Assembly: GCA_043819345.1 (NCBI GenBank)
Contig: JBDREX010000053.1
Location: forward strand, 1 to 64,000
Source: CAYRDK01 sp043819345
GTDB taxonomy: Bacteria; Omnitrophota; Gorgyraeia; Velamenicoccales; Velamenicoccaceae
Reading direction: 5' to 3'
Length of the DNA: 64,000 nucleotides
Shown here: in pieces, positions 18,914-27,121 of the stretch
How positions within the stretch are numbered: position 1 is the stretch's first letter
Layout of the letters: each line of letters starts with the position of its first letter
Notes under the pieces: generated by a model
What the model was told of the DNA's origin: nothing
Database searches by the model: none
Seen by the model: the letters and a program-made list of their open reading frames with translations, nothing else
Made by a program: the position numbers and the translations under genes

Positions 18914-19858
18914 ATGAACGTTAAAGACGCCCTGATAGCGACAAGGCCATGGTCGTTTAATATAACTTTTATTTCTATAACGACAGGTGCCATCCTTGCA
19001 GCTCAAGTAGGCAAATTTTCTTTTTGGATATATTTTGGCTGCCTTGTTGGTACCATTTTGCTTCATGCCGGAGCCAACACACTAAATGATTATTTTGACA
19101 CAAAAAATAGTATTGATAGCCGTCAAGCTCCAACGGCCTTGTATAGAGCACATCCTATTTTTTGTGGCACCATAAGTTTAAAAGGGCTTCTTCTTTTTTC
19201 GATTTCTCTATTCATAGCGGCCTTTGCCATAGCAAGTATATTTATTCTTGCAGGCTATCGGTGGCTCTGGCTTATCACACTCAGCGGCGTTTTTTTGGCT
19301 ATATTTTATACAGCCAACCCCTTCGCTTTTAAATATAAGGCGTTAGGAGAAATTGTTGTTTTTTTGATCTTTGGCCCGCTCATGATAGAAGGGTCCTATG
19401 CAGCACAAACCTTTCAAGTATCAACAAAAACATTTTTAATCTCTATCCCCCTTGGGCTTTTGGTCAGCCTCATCTTACTAAGCAATAATATTCGTGATCT
19501 CGAATTTGATAAAAAACTCCCCAGCAACCCTATCCGGATTAAAAACAGAGATTCTTCTAAGCCACTGAACATAAAAACACTGCCCATTATCATCGGAAAA
19601 CAAAACTCACTCAGGCTCTTTTTGGGTATCGTCATAATCGTATTTATTTTGATGGCTATCTATATTTTCTGCGGCATTCTCAAGTGGCCATCTTTGCTCG
19701 TTTTTACATCTATTCCGCTATTTGCAAAACTTATCCATTCCTTCTCTAGGCAGGTTCCGGTATCTGCAGACGCTCAAACATCTTGCGTAACCTTTTTGTT
19801 TGGCTTATTGCTCACAACAGCTCTATTATCAGAAGTACTCTTTCCTCACGTACATTAG
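18914..19858 (+). CDS. UbiA/MenA-family prenyltransferase
   Basis: 314 residues with eight or nine hydrophobic helices. The two Mg-diphosphate motifs of UbiA enzymes are present: NDYFDTKNSIDS (about residues 57-68) and NNIRDLEFDKK (about 194-204). MenA homologues prenylate 1,4-dihydroxy-2-naphthoate in menaquinone synthesis, and the opening TRPWSFNITFI fits this group best. No other quinone genes are in the window, so the acceptor is not certain. Confidence 0.8.
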   Translation: MNVKDALIATRPWSFNITFISITTGAILAAQVGKFSFWIYFGCLVGTILLHAGANTLNDYFDTKNSIDSRQAPTALYRAHPIFCGTISLKGLLLFSISLFIAAFAIASIFILAGYRWLWLITLSGVFLAIFYTANPFAFKYKALGEIVVFLIFGPLMIEGSYAAQTFQVSTKTFLISIPLGLLVSLILLSNNIRDLEFDKKLPSNPIRIKNRDSSKPLNIKTLPIIIGKQNSLRLFLGIVIIVFILMAIYIFCGILKWPSLLVFTSIPLFAKLIHSFSRQVPVSADAQTSCVTFLFGLLLTTALLSEVLFPHVH

Positions 19859-19906
19859 AGCCATCCAACACTTCAAGACAAAGCTATTCAATAATATAAA
19901 AATATA

Positions 19907-19915
19907 TGTTATAAT
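19907..19915 (+). promoter_or_regulatory. Extended -10 promoter before the first MshEN-PilZ gene
   Basis: TGTTATAAT: a TG one base upstream of a perfect TATAAT (19910-19915). A weak TTCAAT lies 17 bases further up. The leader to the ATG at 20019 is about 95 bases and contains no structure I recognise. Confidence 0.55.
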
Positions 19916-20018
19916 CTTGCTGTATAGCAACTTGTAGAAATTTTTAGTGTACTTAAGGGATGTCCATTAAAAAATAGGGCACAGCAACCAGTTCTATGCT
20001 AGAGAGGAATTCCTTCAA

Positions 20019-20909
20019 ATGATGGAACATTGGCAAAAAAGCAAAGTTGAAGACCTAGGGCTTATGCTTTTAGAAAAAAAGATAATTACACAAAGCCAGC
20101 TTAGCGAAGCCGTCATGCAGCAGAAGATAAAAGGAGGTTACTTAAGCCAGCACTTAATTAATTTAGGCTATCTCAAAGACACTGGCTTGACAGCTTTTCT
20201 GACCTGTCGCTATGGCTATGCCTATCTACCTATAAAGTGTTACGATATTCCAAAAGCTGCTCTGGATAGCATCCCCGCTCAAATTAACCGCGATTTTTGT
20301 ATTCTGCCCTTAGAAAAAACAAGCGACTTGCTAACCATCACTATGGTTGACCCATCCAACAAAGGTGTTCTGGATATAGTTAAAGAAACCACTCACTGCA
20401 AAATAGCTGTTTTTATCAGTACTCGCCATGAGATCAATGAAGCATTAGAAAAATACTACCAAGTATCACCAGGTGATTTTCAACTTGATAAATTTCACCA
20501 AGACGAGATGCTCAGAGAGAATCTCCAAGCGCAAGAATACTACGCCAAAGAAAATTCCTCTTTGGCTCGGAGAAGATACAAGCGTTTTAATACAAAATTA
20601 GTCATGGATTTTTTCTCTCGCCGAGACATAAAGACAGATATCTTAAACATCAGCATGAATGGGATCCTTTTTGACTCCGAACACTGGATACCAAACGGCA
20701 CACAAATGGCGGTAAATATCTTTTTAAGCAAAGACAATTTTATAACAGCCGTCATAGAAGTTGTCCGGTCAAAACCAAAAAAACCCTTCACTGTTTTCTC
20801 AAAAAAAAACATACACGATTACTGCGAAGTTGGAGCGTTTTTTACTTTTATGTCACAGCAAGATCAACAAAAACTTGCCGAGTTTTTAAAAGAAAAAATT
20901 AAAAAATAA
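20019..20909 (+). CDS. MshEN-PilZ protein (c-di-GMP effector-like)
   Basis: 296 residues. Residues 10-150 are the MshEN/GspE N-terminal domain of type II secretion and pilus ATPases (LGLMLLEKKIITQSQLSEAV, then GGYLSQHLINLGYL), but no ATPase domain follows. Residues 180-290 are a PilZ domain with both c-di-GMP ligands intact: RRYKR near 184 and NISMNG near 210. MshEN and PilZ are each known c-di-GMP binders, so this looks like a double sensor. A related gene lies 0.56 kb downstream, with a GroES-like gene between. The target is unknown; a surface or motility role is inference. Confidence 0.8.
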   Translation: MMEHWQKSKVEDLGLMLLEKKIITQSQLSEAVMQQKIKGGYLSQHLINLGYLKDTGLTAFLTCRYGYAYLPIKCYDIPKAALDSIPAQINRDFCILPLEKTSDLLTITMVDPSNKGVLDIVKETTHCKIAVFISTRHEINEALEKYYQVSPGDFQLDKFHQDEMLRENLQAQEYYAKENSSLARRRYKRFNTKLVMDFFSRRDIKTDILNISMNGILFDSEHWIPNGTQMAVNIFLSKDNFITAVIEVVRSKPKKPFTVFSKKNIHDYCEVGAFFTFMSQQDQQKLAEFLKEKIKK

Positions 20910-20913
20910 TGAT

Positions 20914-21285
20914 ATGAAACAGCTTATTCTCGTAGGCGACAGAGTTCTTATAGCCCCACAAGATACCAACGACAAAACAAACGCTGGACTTTATCTACCA
21001 CAGGGCGTATATGAAAAAGAAAAAGTCCAAACTGGGCGCGTCATTAAAGTCGGGCCTGGATACCCCATCCCAGATCCAACGTCCATAGAAACAGAGCCCT
21101 GGCAAACACCCCCACCTCAGAATAAATATTTTCCTCTTCAAGCCAAAGAAAATGATTTCTGCATCTTCTTGAGAAATTCGGGAATTGAAATTGAATTTGA
21201 AGGAAAAAAGTATGTTGTCGTTCCGTATTCTGCCATACTCATCATTCTAAGAAACCACCCTGAAAATAAATATCCAGCTGAATAA
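20914..21285 (+). CDS. GroES-like co-chaperone with an internal insertion
   Basis: 123 residues, longer than the usual 95-100 of GroES. The start LILVGDRVLIAP, the middle NAGLYLPQGVYEKEKVQTGR and the end YVVVPYSAILIILRN follow the GroES beta-barrel. An extra proline-rich stretch (YPIPDPTS to PPPQNKYF, about residues 50-70) sits after KVGPG. Similar longer GroES relatives occur in Bacteroidetes, beside a standard groES. No groEL is in the window. It begins four bases after the MshEN-PilZ gene, so the two are probably co-translated. Confidence 0.75.
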   Translation: MKQLILVGDRVLIAPQDTNDKTNAGLYLPQGVYEKEKVQTGRVIKVGPGYPIPDPTSIETEPWQTPPPQNKYFPLQAKENDFCIFLRNSGIEIEFEGKKYVVVPYSAILIILRNHPENKYPAE

Positions 21286-21406
21286 GCACGCTGCAAAAAA
21301 AACAGAGCCCATCTTTATAAAATCAATATCGCCTTTGAGAAGTCATTTTTAAAAGGCGAATGCTAAATCTATAACTAATTGAAAATAATGATGTTAGCCT
21401 ATATTA

Positions 21407-21415
21407 TGTTATACT
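21407..21415 (+). promoter_or_regulatory. Extended -10 promoter before the second MshEN-PilZ gene
   Basis: TGTTATACT at 21407-21415, the same extended -10 as the cvpA promoter (both read ATGTTATACTTAC). No good -35 is placed at 16-18 bases. The start codon used is at 21466, about 45 bases downstream of the predicted start site. Confidence 0.5.
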
Positions 21416-21465
21416 TACTGAGAGAAGGACGATGATTAATAACGAAGCTAAAACAAGGCAAAAAT

Positions 21466-22395
21466 ATGATGCAGACGGATATATCCTTGGATAATCTTGG
21501 AGTTAAGCTCCGTGAGCATAAGATCATCACGGAAGCCCAACTTTTTCATGCCATTGCCCGACAAAAGCTTAAAGGCGGTTATCTCAGCCAACACCTCATT
21601 GAGCTTAATTACATAAGAGATATTGACTTAACAGCCTATATCTCCTGTCATTATGGCTACCCTTATCTGCCTCTGGACAGTTATCATATCTCTAAAAACG
21701 CTCTTGATACACTCGATGTAGATACGATCCGCACATATTGTGTACTCCCTATTGATGAACATAATAAACTTTTAAGCATTGTCATGGCCGATCCTCTCAA
21801 CAGAGGAGTAATTGAGTTATTAAAAAATATGACCAAAAATAAAATTATTGTTTTTGTTAGTACAAAAACCGAAATTAAAAGAGCTTTTGAAAAAAACTTT
21901 GCTGCCCCTTTAGAAAACACCGATCTTGATAAAACAACCTACCGCCAACTCAGGGACGACACTGTTTACAGCGATGTCTTTCCTCTGGATAAACAACAAT
22001 CACGTAGGTTTTTTAAAAGAGTCAGTGTTAACGCAATAGCAGAATCATACTCACAACCATCTTTGTGTGGAAAAATCATAAACCTCAGCTTTAATGGCAT
22101 TTTATTTCTCTCTAACATATACTTACAGCAGGGAACACAAATCCCGCTTAATATTCACCTAGAGAAGGGTAAAACGATCCTAGCTGTTGCTGAAATCATC
22201 AGGTGCGAAACGCCAAAAACAGAACTAGCCGAAAGCCAAACATATGAAATAGGAGCAATCTTTAATTTTTTGTCCCACAAGGACTTAAAAGTATTAGCTG
22301 ATTTTCTGTTGGAAAGAATTAAAAAAGCGAGCAAAAAAGACATCCTTCAGAAAATCCAAGAAAAGACAGAAAACATGAATCATCGAATCTTATAA
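21466..22395 (+). CDS. MshEN-PilZ protein, paralogue of the 20019 gene
   Basis: 309 residues with the same layout as its upstream paralogue: MshEN domain (LGVKLREHKIITEAQLFHAI, GGYLSQHLIELNYI) then PilZ. The PilZ c-di-GMP motifs are intact (RRFFKR near 179, NLSFNG near 205). The two proteins are clearly related along their whole length, pointing to tandem duplication, with the GroES-like gene either inserted or left between them. The tail (about 20 residues after the PilZ domain) is Lys-rich and has no counterpart in the paralogue. It has its own promoter. Confidence 0.8.
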   Translation: MMQTDISLDNLGVKLREHKIITEAQLFHAIARQKLKGGYLSQHLIELNYIRDIDLTAYISCHYGYPYLPLDSYHISKNALDTLDVDTIRTYCVLPIDEHNKLLSIVMADPLNRGVIELLKNMTKNKIIVFVSTKTEIKRAFEKNFAAPLENTDLDKTTYRQLRDDTVYSDVFPLDKQQSRRFFKRVSVNAIAESYSQPSLCGKIINLSFNGILFLSNIYLQQGTQIPLNIHLEKGKTILAVAEIIRCETPKTELAESQTYEIGAIFNFLSHKDLKVLADFLLERIKKASKKDILQKIQEKTENMNHRIL

Positions 22396-22630
22396 AACTA
22401 CGTTTCCGGCCTATCCCATTCATACCATTTCCCTATAAAACACTTCCTTCTGCAACCCATAAACAATGATTTTGATCAAAAAAAATAAGCACACTGTTAA
22501 AATATAGCTTTACTTTATTCCGCAATCGCAAAAATATTAATAGGAAGGCCTAAAACACCATCCTTTCCGCAAGATATTACGCTTGAAAACTCTATTATTT
22601 TATGATAAAGTAAACACTTACATTTGTGGC

Positions 22631-22636
22631 TATAAT
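22631..22636 (+). promoter_or_regulatory. Possible -10 box of the tRNA pair
   Basis: A perfect TATAAT lies 17 bases before the first tRNA, but no convincing -35 matches it. TTGAAA-N17-TAAAGT at 22583-22611 is an alternative slightly further up. The 258 bases between the PilZ gene and the tRNA hold nothing else I can recognise. Confidence 0.35.
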
Positions 22637-22653
22637 TCAGGTTGGTTTTAAGA

Positions 22654-22727
22654 GGGCCCATAGCTCAGTCGGTTAGAGCAGTTGACTCATAATCAATTGG
22701 TCCGGGGTTCGAGTCCCTGTGGGCCCA
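22654..22727 (+). tRNA. tRNA-Ile (anticodon CAT, lysidine type)
   Basis: A 74-base cloverleaf: acceptor GGGCCCA/TGGGCCC, D arm GCTC/GAGC, anticodon stem GTTGA/TCAAT with loop CTCATAA, and T arm CGGGG/CCCTG with TTCGAGT. The CAT anticodon could mean Met, but the GACTCATAATC context and G1-C72 pairing are those of the minor tRNA-Ile whose C34 is converted to lysidine to read ATA. The 3' CCA is not encoded. Confidence 0.9.
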
Positions 22728-22777
22728 TAAATTATCATATATACAAGCAAATAAATAATTAAAGAAACCCATTAATC

Positions 22778-22851
22778 GGGCGCATAGCTCAGCCGGTTAG
22801 AGTGCTGCCCTCACATGGCAGAGGTCGAAGGTTCGAGTCCTTCTGCGCCCA
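22778..22851 (+). tRNA. tRNA-Val (anticodon CAC)
   Basis: A 74-base cloverleaf: acceptor GGGCGCA/TGCGCCC, D arm GCTC/GAGT, anticodon stem CTGCC/GGCAG with loop CTCACAT (anticodon CAC, reading GTG), and T arm GAAGG/CCTTC with TTCGAGT. CCA is not encoded. It lies 50 bases after tRNA-Ile and 21 bases before the zinc-ribbon gene, so it may share a transcript with both. Confidence 0.93.
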
Positions 22852-22872
22852 TTTTTTTGAAAAGAGGTTATT

Positions 22873-23598
22873 TTGTCAAAAGCGAATATAAAAGAAGAGC
22901 TGCATAAGTTAGTCAATTTGCAAAAAATTGATAAAAAAGTATTCGAACTAAACAGAGAAAAAAGTAATCAGCCAAAAATACTGGCTGAAATAGAAGCGGC
23001 CTTTGAAGCAAAAAAAGCCGAATTAAAATCCCTGGAAAGCAATAAACAAAAACTTCAGCTATCCCAAAAAGAAAAAGAGGGAGAATTAGCGGCAAAAGAT
23101 GAAAATATTAAGAAATCTCATGCACAATTAAGCCAATTGAAAACAAATAAAGAGTATCAGACCAAATTAACAGAAATAGCTGGCTTCAAAGCAGATATGT
23201 CTCTCATTGAAGAAGACATTCTAAAACTCATGGATGAGATTGATTCGGCTAAAAAAGCTATAGAGTCAGAAAAACAAAATCTTTTAAACGAAGAAAAGAA
23301 ATTTATAGATGAAAAAAATCTTATTGCGAATAAAATAAAACAGATTGAAGATGAGCTTTCTAATATCATGGTGGAAAGAAAGATTTTAGCCGATTCTGTA
23401 GACAAAAACATACTCGCGCAATATGAACACATCTTGCATGGAAAAGACGGCTTAGCGCTCGTCAAAGCAAAGGATAACTCATGCCAGGGCTGTTATTTGA
23501 AAATACCACATCAGATTATTAACGAAATAAAGATGCACGAACGCCTTATCACCTGTGTTTCTTGTGCTAGGATCCTCTTCTTAGACGAAGACGAATAA
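22873..23598 (+). CDS. Coiled-coil protein with C4 zinc ribbon
   Basis: 241 residues, starting at TTG with AAAGAGG eight bases upstream. Residues 1-190 are a highly charged alpha-helical coiled-coil hairpin. The C-terminus is a zinc ribbon with paired cysteines SCQGCYLKIP and CVSCARILFLDEDE. This is the DUF164/C4-type zinc-ribbon family; function is not firmly known. Adjacent RNase H recalls Actinobacteria, where this gene, a NIF3 gene and RNase H are neighbours. Confidence 0.82.
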   Translation: MSKANIKEELHKLVNLQKIDKKVFELNREKSNQPKILAEIEAAFEAKKAELKSLESNKQKLQLSQKEKEGELAAKDENIKKSHAQLSQLKTNKEYQTKLTEIAGFKADMSLIEEDILKLMDEIDSAKKAIESEKQNLLNEEKKFIDEKNLIANKIKQIEDELSNIMVERKILADSVDKNILAQYEHILHGKDGLALVKAKDNSCQGCYLKIPHQIINEIKMHERLITCVSCARILFLDEDE

Positions 23599-23605
23599 AA
23601 GCATC

Positions 23606-24031
23606 ATGGATATCTATACAGATGGCTCATCAATGGGAAACCCGGGAGACGCAGGCATTGGCATCATCTTTTGCGAAGGAGAGCTCCCCATAAAAAATAT
23701 TTCCAGATACATCGGAAAACAGACAAATAATGTTGCCGAATATACAGCGCTTCTCGTTGCCCTTGAAGAAGCGCAAGAAATGAAAATAAAAACTGTTAAC
23801 GTTTATTCTGACAGCGAATTGATCTGTAAACAGCTCCAAGGAGCTTATAAAGTTAAAAATGAGAATTTGAAAATACTTTTTTTACGCGCGCGAAAGCTCA
23901 TGTTGAAGTTTGACAAAATCCACATCTCGCATATTCCGCGCGAAAAAAATAGCGGGGCAGATAAACTAGCACGCCTTGCGGTTAAAAAAGAACGTTCCAA
24001 GATAGACGGGATAACTGCCCGCAGCGCTTAA
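23606..24031 (+). CDS. RNase H family protein
   Basis: 141 residues of the type I RNase H fold. The catalytic acids are visible: D in DIYTDGSSMGNPG, E in NNVAEYTALLVAL, D in VYSDSELICKQL, and the C-terminal D in NSGADKLA. It degrades RNA in RNA-DNA hybrids. The core ends near residue 128; the last dozen residues (SKIDGITARSA) are encoded by bases that also form the 5' end of the RNase P RNA. Confidence 0.9.
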   Translation: MDIYTDGSSMGNPGDAGIGIIFCEGELPIKNISRYIGKQTNNVAEYTALLVALEEAQEMKIKTVNVYSDSELICKQLQGAYKVKNENLKILFLRARKLMLKFDKIHISHIPREKNSGADKLARLAVKKERSKIDGITARSA

Positions 24032-24402
24032 TGCGCACGGGAGGAAAGTCCGAGCTCTTTAGGACAGCGTAGCGGCTAATAACCGTCTCTTTATATCTTG
24101 AATATAAAGAAGGAAGCTGCTTATTTTTTAAGCGGCTCCTTGAGTCTCATGAGATTCAAGGAAGAGCCACAGAGACGAGTCCTGGTTTTTAAGCCAGGGG
24201 TGAAACGCGGTAATCTCTGCGCAGAGCAATGCCAAGTAGATCTTGACTTTCCGTTTTACGGAAATAGGGTGGTCCGCCCGAAATCATTAGGCAAGATGGG
24301 TTGGCTGCTTGATCACATGGAGTAATCTGCGTGACCAGTCAAATAGTTATCGTTGTTGGAAATACCGACAATACAGAACACGGCTTATACGTCTATTTTG
24401 GA
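23996..24402 (+). ncRNA. rnpB: RNase P RNA (bacterial type A)
   Basis: Catalytic RNA that trims tRNA 5' ends. The P1 helix pairs 23996-24008 with 24390-24402 (TCCAAGATAGACG against CGTCTATTTTGGA). Conserved blocks are GAGGAAAGTCCGAGCT (24041-), CACAGAGACG, GGGTGAAACGCGG, GCCAAGTAG, and the P4 strand ACAGAACACGGCTTATA (24373-24389). That last block has AC where CC is usual. The length of about 407 nt fits the class. Its first 36 bases lie within the RNase H reading frame. I saw no separate promoter close to its 5' end, so it may be processed from the zinc-ribbon/RNase H transcript. Confidence 0.93.
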
Positions 24403-24471
24403 AATAAATAAATCAAAAAAAGCTATGTCTCAACAATATGTTGCAGAGAAAAAACTCGGATCAATAGTCCA

Positions 24472-24498
24472 TTGCGAAATAAAATCGCAAAGGTTTTT
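24472..24498 (+). terminator. Possible terminator after rnpB
   Basis: Stem TTGCGA/TCGCAA with a seven-base A-rich loop, followed after AAGG by TTTTTG. The stem is only six pairs, so efficiency is doubtful. The 39-codon open frame running across it (24425-24544) has no ribosome site and is not called as a gene. Confidence 0.4.
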
Positions 24499-24553
24499 GT
24501 CTTTGGATTTATTAGAGGCATTGATTTCATTAAGCAACAATTAAGGAGGATGT

Positions 24554-25297
24554 ATGTCAGGTCATTCTAAGTGGGCAAGTATTAAACATAAAAAAGCGGC
24601 TATTGACGCCAAACGCGGCCAACTCTTTACAAAAGTTATAAAAGAGCTAACGGCAGCCGCGCGCTCAGGCGGAGGAAATTCAGAAACAAATATACGGTTA
24701 AGAACAGCCATCGCTAAAGCCAAAGAATCCAACATGCCGTCAGACAACATAGAAAAAGCGATCATGAGGGGAACAGGAGAACTTCCTGGTGTAACATACG
24801 AAGAAGCGACATATGAAGGTTATGGCCCTAATGGAATCGCCATCATGATTGACGTTGTAACGGACAACAAAAATAGGACAACAGCTGAACTACGGAACAT
24901 GATGTCCAAAAAAAATGCTAACTTGGCTTCTGCCGGATCTGTCAGCTTTTTGTTTCAAAAAAAAGGCTATATTGTTATAGATAAAGCAACCATTGAAGAA
25001 GACAAACTTATGAATATTGTTTTGGATGCTGGAGCCGAAGATCTCAAAGGTGACGACAAAACATACGAGATCACCACAGAATACCAGGATTTGGAAGCTG
25101 TCAAAACCGCTTTATCTGGAAATAAAATTGAATGGCAATCTGCGGAAATCACGATGATTCCTACAACAACGATTAAAATTACGGAGAAAACAACTGCAAA
25201 CGCAATTTTAGCGCTCATGGATGCACTGGAAGAACATGAAGATGTCCAGCACGTTTACTCAAATTTTGATATACCGGACGAGTTAATAGAAGAATAA
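24554..25297 (+). CDS. YebC/PmpR-family protein
   Basis: 247 residues beginning MSGHSKWASIKHKKAAIDAK, the unmistakable YebC start, with MPSDNIEKAIMRGTGE and YEGYGPNGIAIMIDVVTDNK following. The family has been described both as transcription regulators and as ribosome-associated factors easing translation of proline stretches. AAGGAGG lies six bases before the ATG. It precedes ruvC by three bases, a common linkage (yebC-ruvC-ruvA). Confidence 0.93.
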   Translation: MSGHSKWASIKHKKAAIDAKRGQLFTKVIKELTAAARSGGGNSETNIRLRTAIAKAKESNMPSDNIEKAIMRGTGELPGVTYEEATYEGYGPNGIAIMIDVVTDNKNRTTAELRNMMSKKNANLASAGSVSFLFQKKGYIVIDKATIEEDKLMNIVLDAGAEDLKGDDKTYEITTEYQDLEAVKTALSGNKIEWQSAEITMIPTTTIKITEKTTANAILALMDALEEHEDVQHVYSNFDIPDELIEE

Positions 25298-25300
25298 CTA

Positions 25301-25789
25301 ATGTTAATTCTCGGAATAGACCCGGGGCTAAATATAACCGGTTACGGCCTGATCAAGGTGAAGGACCGCTGTGGTTTTTCGCTGATGGATGCCGGTTTTA
25401 TTAAAACAGATGCTCAAGCAGGCATGCCAAAAAGATTGGCAAAAATTTATGAAGAACTTTTTAGTCTGTTAGAGAAAACAAAACCAGATGTCCTTGTCTT
25501 GGAAAAATTATACGCCCACTATAAACATCCTGTAACAGCTAGTTTATTAGGGCATGCTCGTGGCGTCATTTGCCTGCTAGCAGAACAAAAAAAGATTCAT
25601 TTTGTTGAATATTCGGCAACGCGTGTTAAAAAAGTCACAACGGGCAGTGGCCATGCATCAAAACAACAAATTCAAAAGATGATAGAGTACATCCTGGACA
25701 TAAAAAAAGAATCTTTGAAAGTTCTGGATATTAGCGACGCCATTTCTCTAGCCATAGCCCATGCTTATATCTCTAGGTTTAATCCATGA
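25301..25789 (+). CDS. ruvC: Holliday junction endonuclease RuvC
   Basis: 162 residues, full length. The catalytic acids are Asp7 in GIDPGLNITGYG, Glu in VLEKLYAHYKHP, and the C-terminal pair in LDISDAISLAIAHA. RuvC cuts Holliday junctions during recombination. Its TGA overlaps the ruvA ATG. ruvB is not in this window. Confidence 0.95.
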   Translation: MLILGIDPGLNITGYGLIKVKDRCGFSLMDAGFIKTDAQAGMPKRLAKIYEELFSLLEKTKPDVLVLEKLYAHYKHPVTASLLGHARGVICLLAEQKKIHFVEYSATRVKKVTTGSGHASKQQIQKMIEYILDIKKESLKVLDISDAISLAIAHAYISRFNP

Positions 25790-26421
25790 TAGCTCAAATT
25801 AGCGGCAGACTTATAGAAAAAAGGAATAATTCCATTCTATTGGAAAACAATGGCATCTGCTATGAAGTTTTTTTGCCTGTTGTACACCTTGGCCGCATTG
25901 AGGAAGCAGTGCAACCTGATGGACTGATTAAATTGATCACATACCACTATTACCATTTAGAGCCATCTAAAAGTATTCCTATTCTCATAGGATTCCTCAA
26001 TGAAATAGAAAAAGACTTCTTTGAAACATTTATAACCGTTTCTGGCATTGGGCCAAAAGCAGCCTTACGCGCCATCAATACACCTATTTCTCAAATTGCT
26101 AAGGCTATTGATGAAACGGACATTGAGTTCCTGCGCTCTTTACCAGGAATCGGATCCCAGCGCGCAAAAGAAATCATTGCAAAATTGCAGGGAAAAATTG
26201 GAAAATTTGGGCTTCTTCAAGACACATCAAAAACAGCTTCACGAACACCCACACAGGAGACACTCCTGGAAGAAGCAATAAAAGTACTCATGCAACTGCA
26301 ATACAAAAAACACGAGGCCAAAGAAATGGTTGCGCAGGCTTTAACACGTAAACCTGACATTAAAAACCTGGAAGACCTTTTAAACATTGTTTACAAACAA
26401 AAAATAACAAAAGTTTCATAA
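25786..26421 (+). CDS. ruvA: Holliday junction DNA helicase subunit RuvA
   Basis: 211 residues: N-terminal OB domain (to about 65), tandem helix-hairpin-helix motifs (FITVSGIGPKAALRAI near 85 and LRSLPGIGSQRAKEIIAKL near 120), and a C-terminal RuvB-contacting helix bundle. It binds Holliday junctions and loads RuvB. Translation is coupled to ruvC by an ATGA overlap. Confidence 0.95.
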   Translation: MIAQISGRLIEKRNNSILLENNGICYEVFLPVVHLGRIEEAVQPDGLIKLITYHYYHLEPSKSIPILIGFLNEIEKDFFETFITVSGIGPKAALRAINTPISQIAKAIDETDIEFLRSLPGIGSQRAKEIIAKLQGKIGKFGLLQDTSKTASRTPTQETLLEEAIKVLMQLQYKKHEAKEMVAQALTRKPDIKNLEDLLNIVYKQKITKVS

Positions 26422-26434
26422 CCTTTTAAAAAAT

Positions 26435-27121
26435 ATGGAAAACACAGACCAGATTTTTGAATTGAGTCAAGTCAGATCGGCTATTGAATCCCTAATTTTT
26501 ATCAGCAATAAACCGCTATTAATTGAAGATATAAAAAAACTTTTTGATGACATTGATGCATCAAAAATACGCCAGATTGTAGAAGAGCTCAAAAATGAGT
26601 ATCAGCAACGCCTGAGCGGCATCAGCATCATTGAAATTGCCGGCGGCTTTCAAATGGTCACATCTGCAGCAAATGCTGGCCACGTTAAATCGTTCTATAA
26701 AATCAAGCACACGGAAAAGCTAAGTGGCCCATCTTTAGAGACCCTGGCCATTATTGCCTATAAACAACCTGTAACAAAAGTTGATATTGAAGCCTTGAGA
26801 GGCGTTAATGTCGATGGCGTAATTAAAAATCTGCTCGAGAAAAATCTTATCAGAATTGTAGGAAGAAAAGAAGTTATAGGCAGGCCTTTTGTTTACGGAA
26901 CAACTCGTCTTTTTTTAGACTATTTTGGGTTAAAATCTCTTGATGAATTACCGAAGATTGAAGAATTTACTCAGCAGGACCTAGCCAAACACGTAACATT
27001 GGCCAGTGGTGAAGGATCTATCACTCCGCTAACAGATGAAGAAGTTATTAGCCTTCAACAAGGACCTCAAGAACTTATCGCGCAGGCTGCTCCACAGGAG
27101 GAAAATGATGAACCTAAATAA
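26435..27121 (+). CDS. scpB: Segregation and condensation protein B
   Basis: 228 residues with two winged-helix domains. Family landmarks are AIESLIFISNKPLL at the start, LSGPSLETLAIIAYKQPVT and IEALRGVNVDGVIKNLLEKNLI in the middle. It works with SMC (gene at 9063) and ScpA in the condensin complex. scpA, usually adjacent, is not present here. The 3' end overlaps pheA by 14 bases. Confidence 0.92.
   Translation: MENTDQIFELSQVRSAIESLIFISNKPLLIEDIKKLFDDIDASKIRQIVEELKNEYQQRLSGISIIEIAGGFQMVTSAANAGHVKSFYKIKHTEKLSGPSLETLAIIAYKQPVTKVDIEALRGVNVDGVIKNLLEKNLIRIVGRKEVIGRPFVYGTTRLFLDYFGLKSLDELPKIEEFTQQDLAKHVTLASGEGSITPLTDEEVISLQQGPQELIAQAAPQEENDEPK

Noticed and set aside
22654..22727. tRNA-Met reading of the CAT anticodon
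   Set aside because: Anticodon arm context and acceptor pairing match the lysidine-type tRNA-Ile; initiator and elongator Met features are absent.
24098..24544. Two short plus-strand open frames (24098-24325 and 24353-24544)
   Set aside because: The first lies inside the RNase P RNA and the second starts inside it; composition follows RNA structure and no ribosome site is present.
27036..27107. Longer pheA start at 27036
   Set aside because: It would overlap scpB by 86 bases without a ribosome site, while AGGAGG sits six bases before the ATG at 27108.
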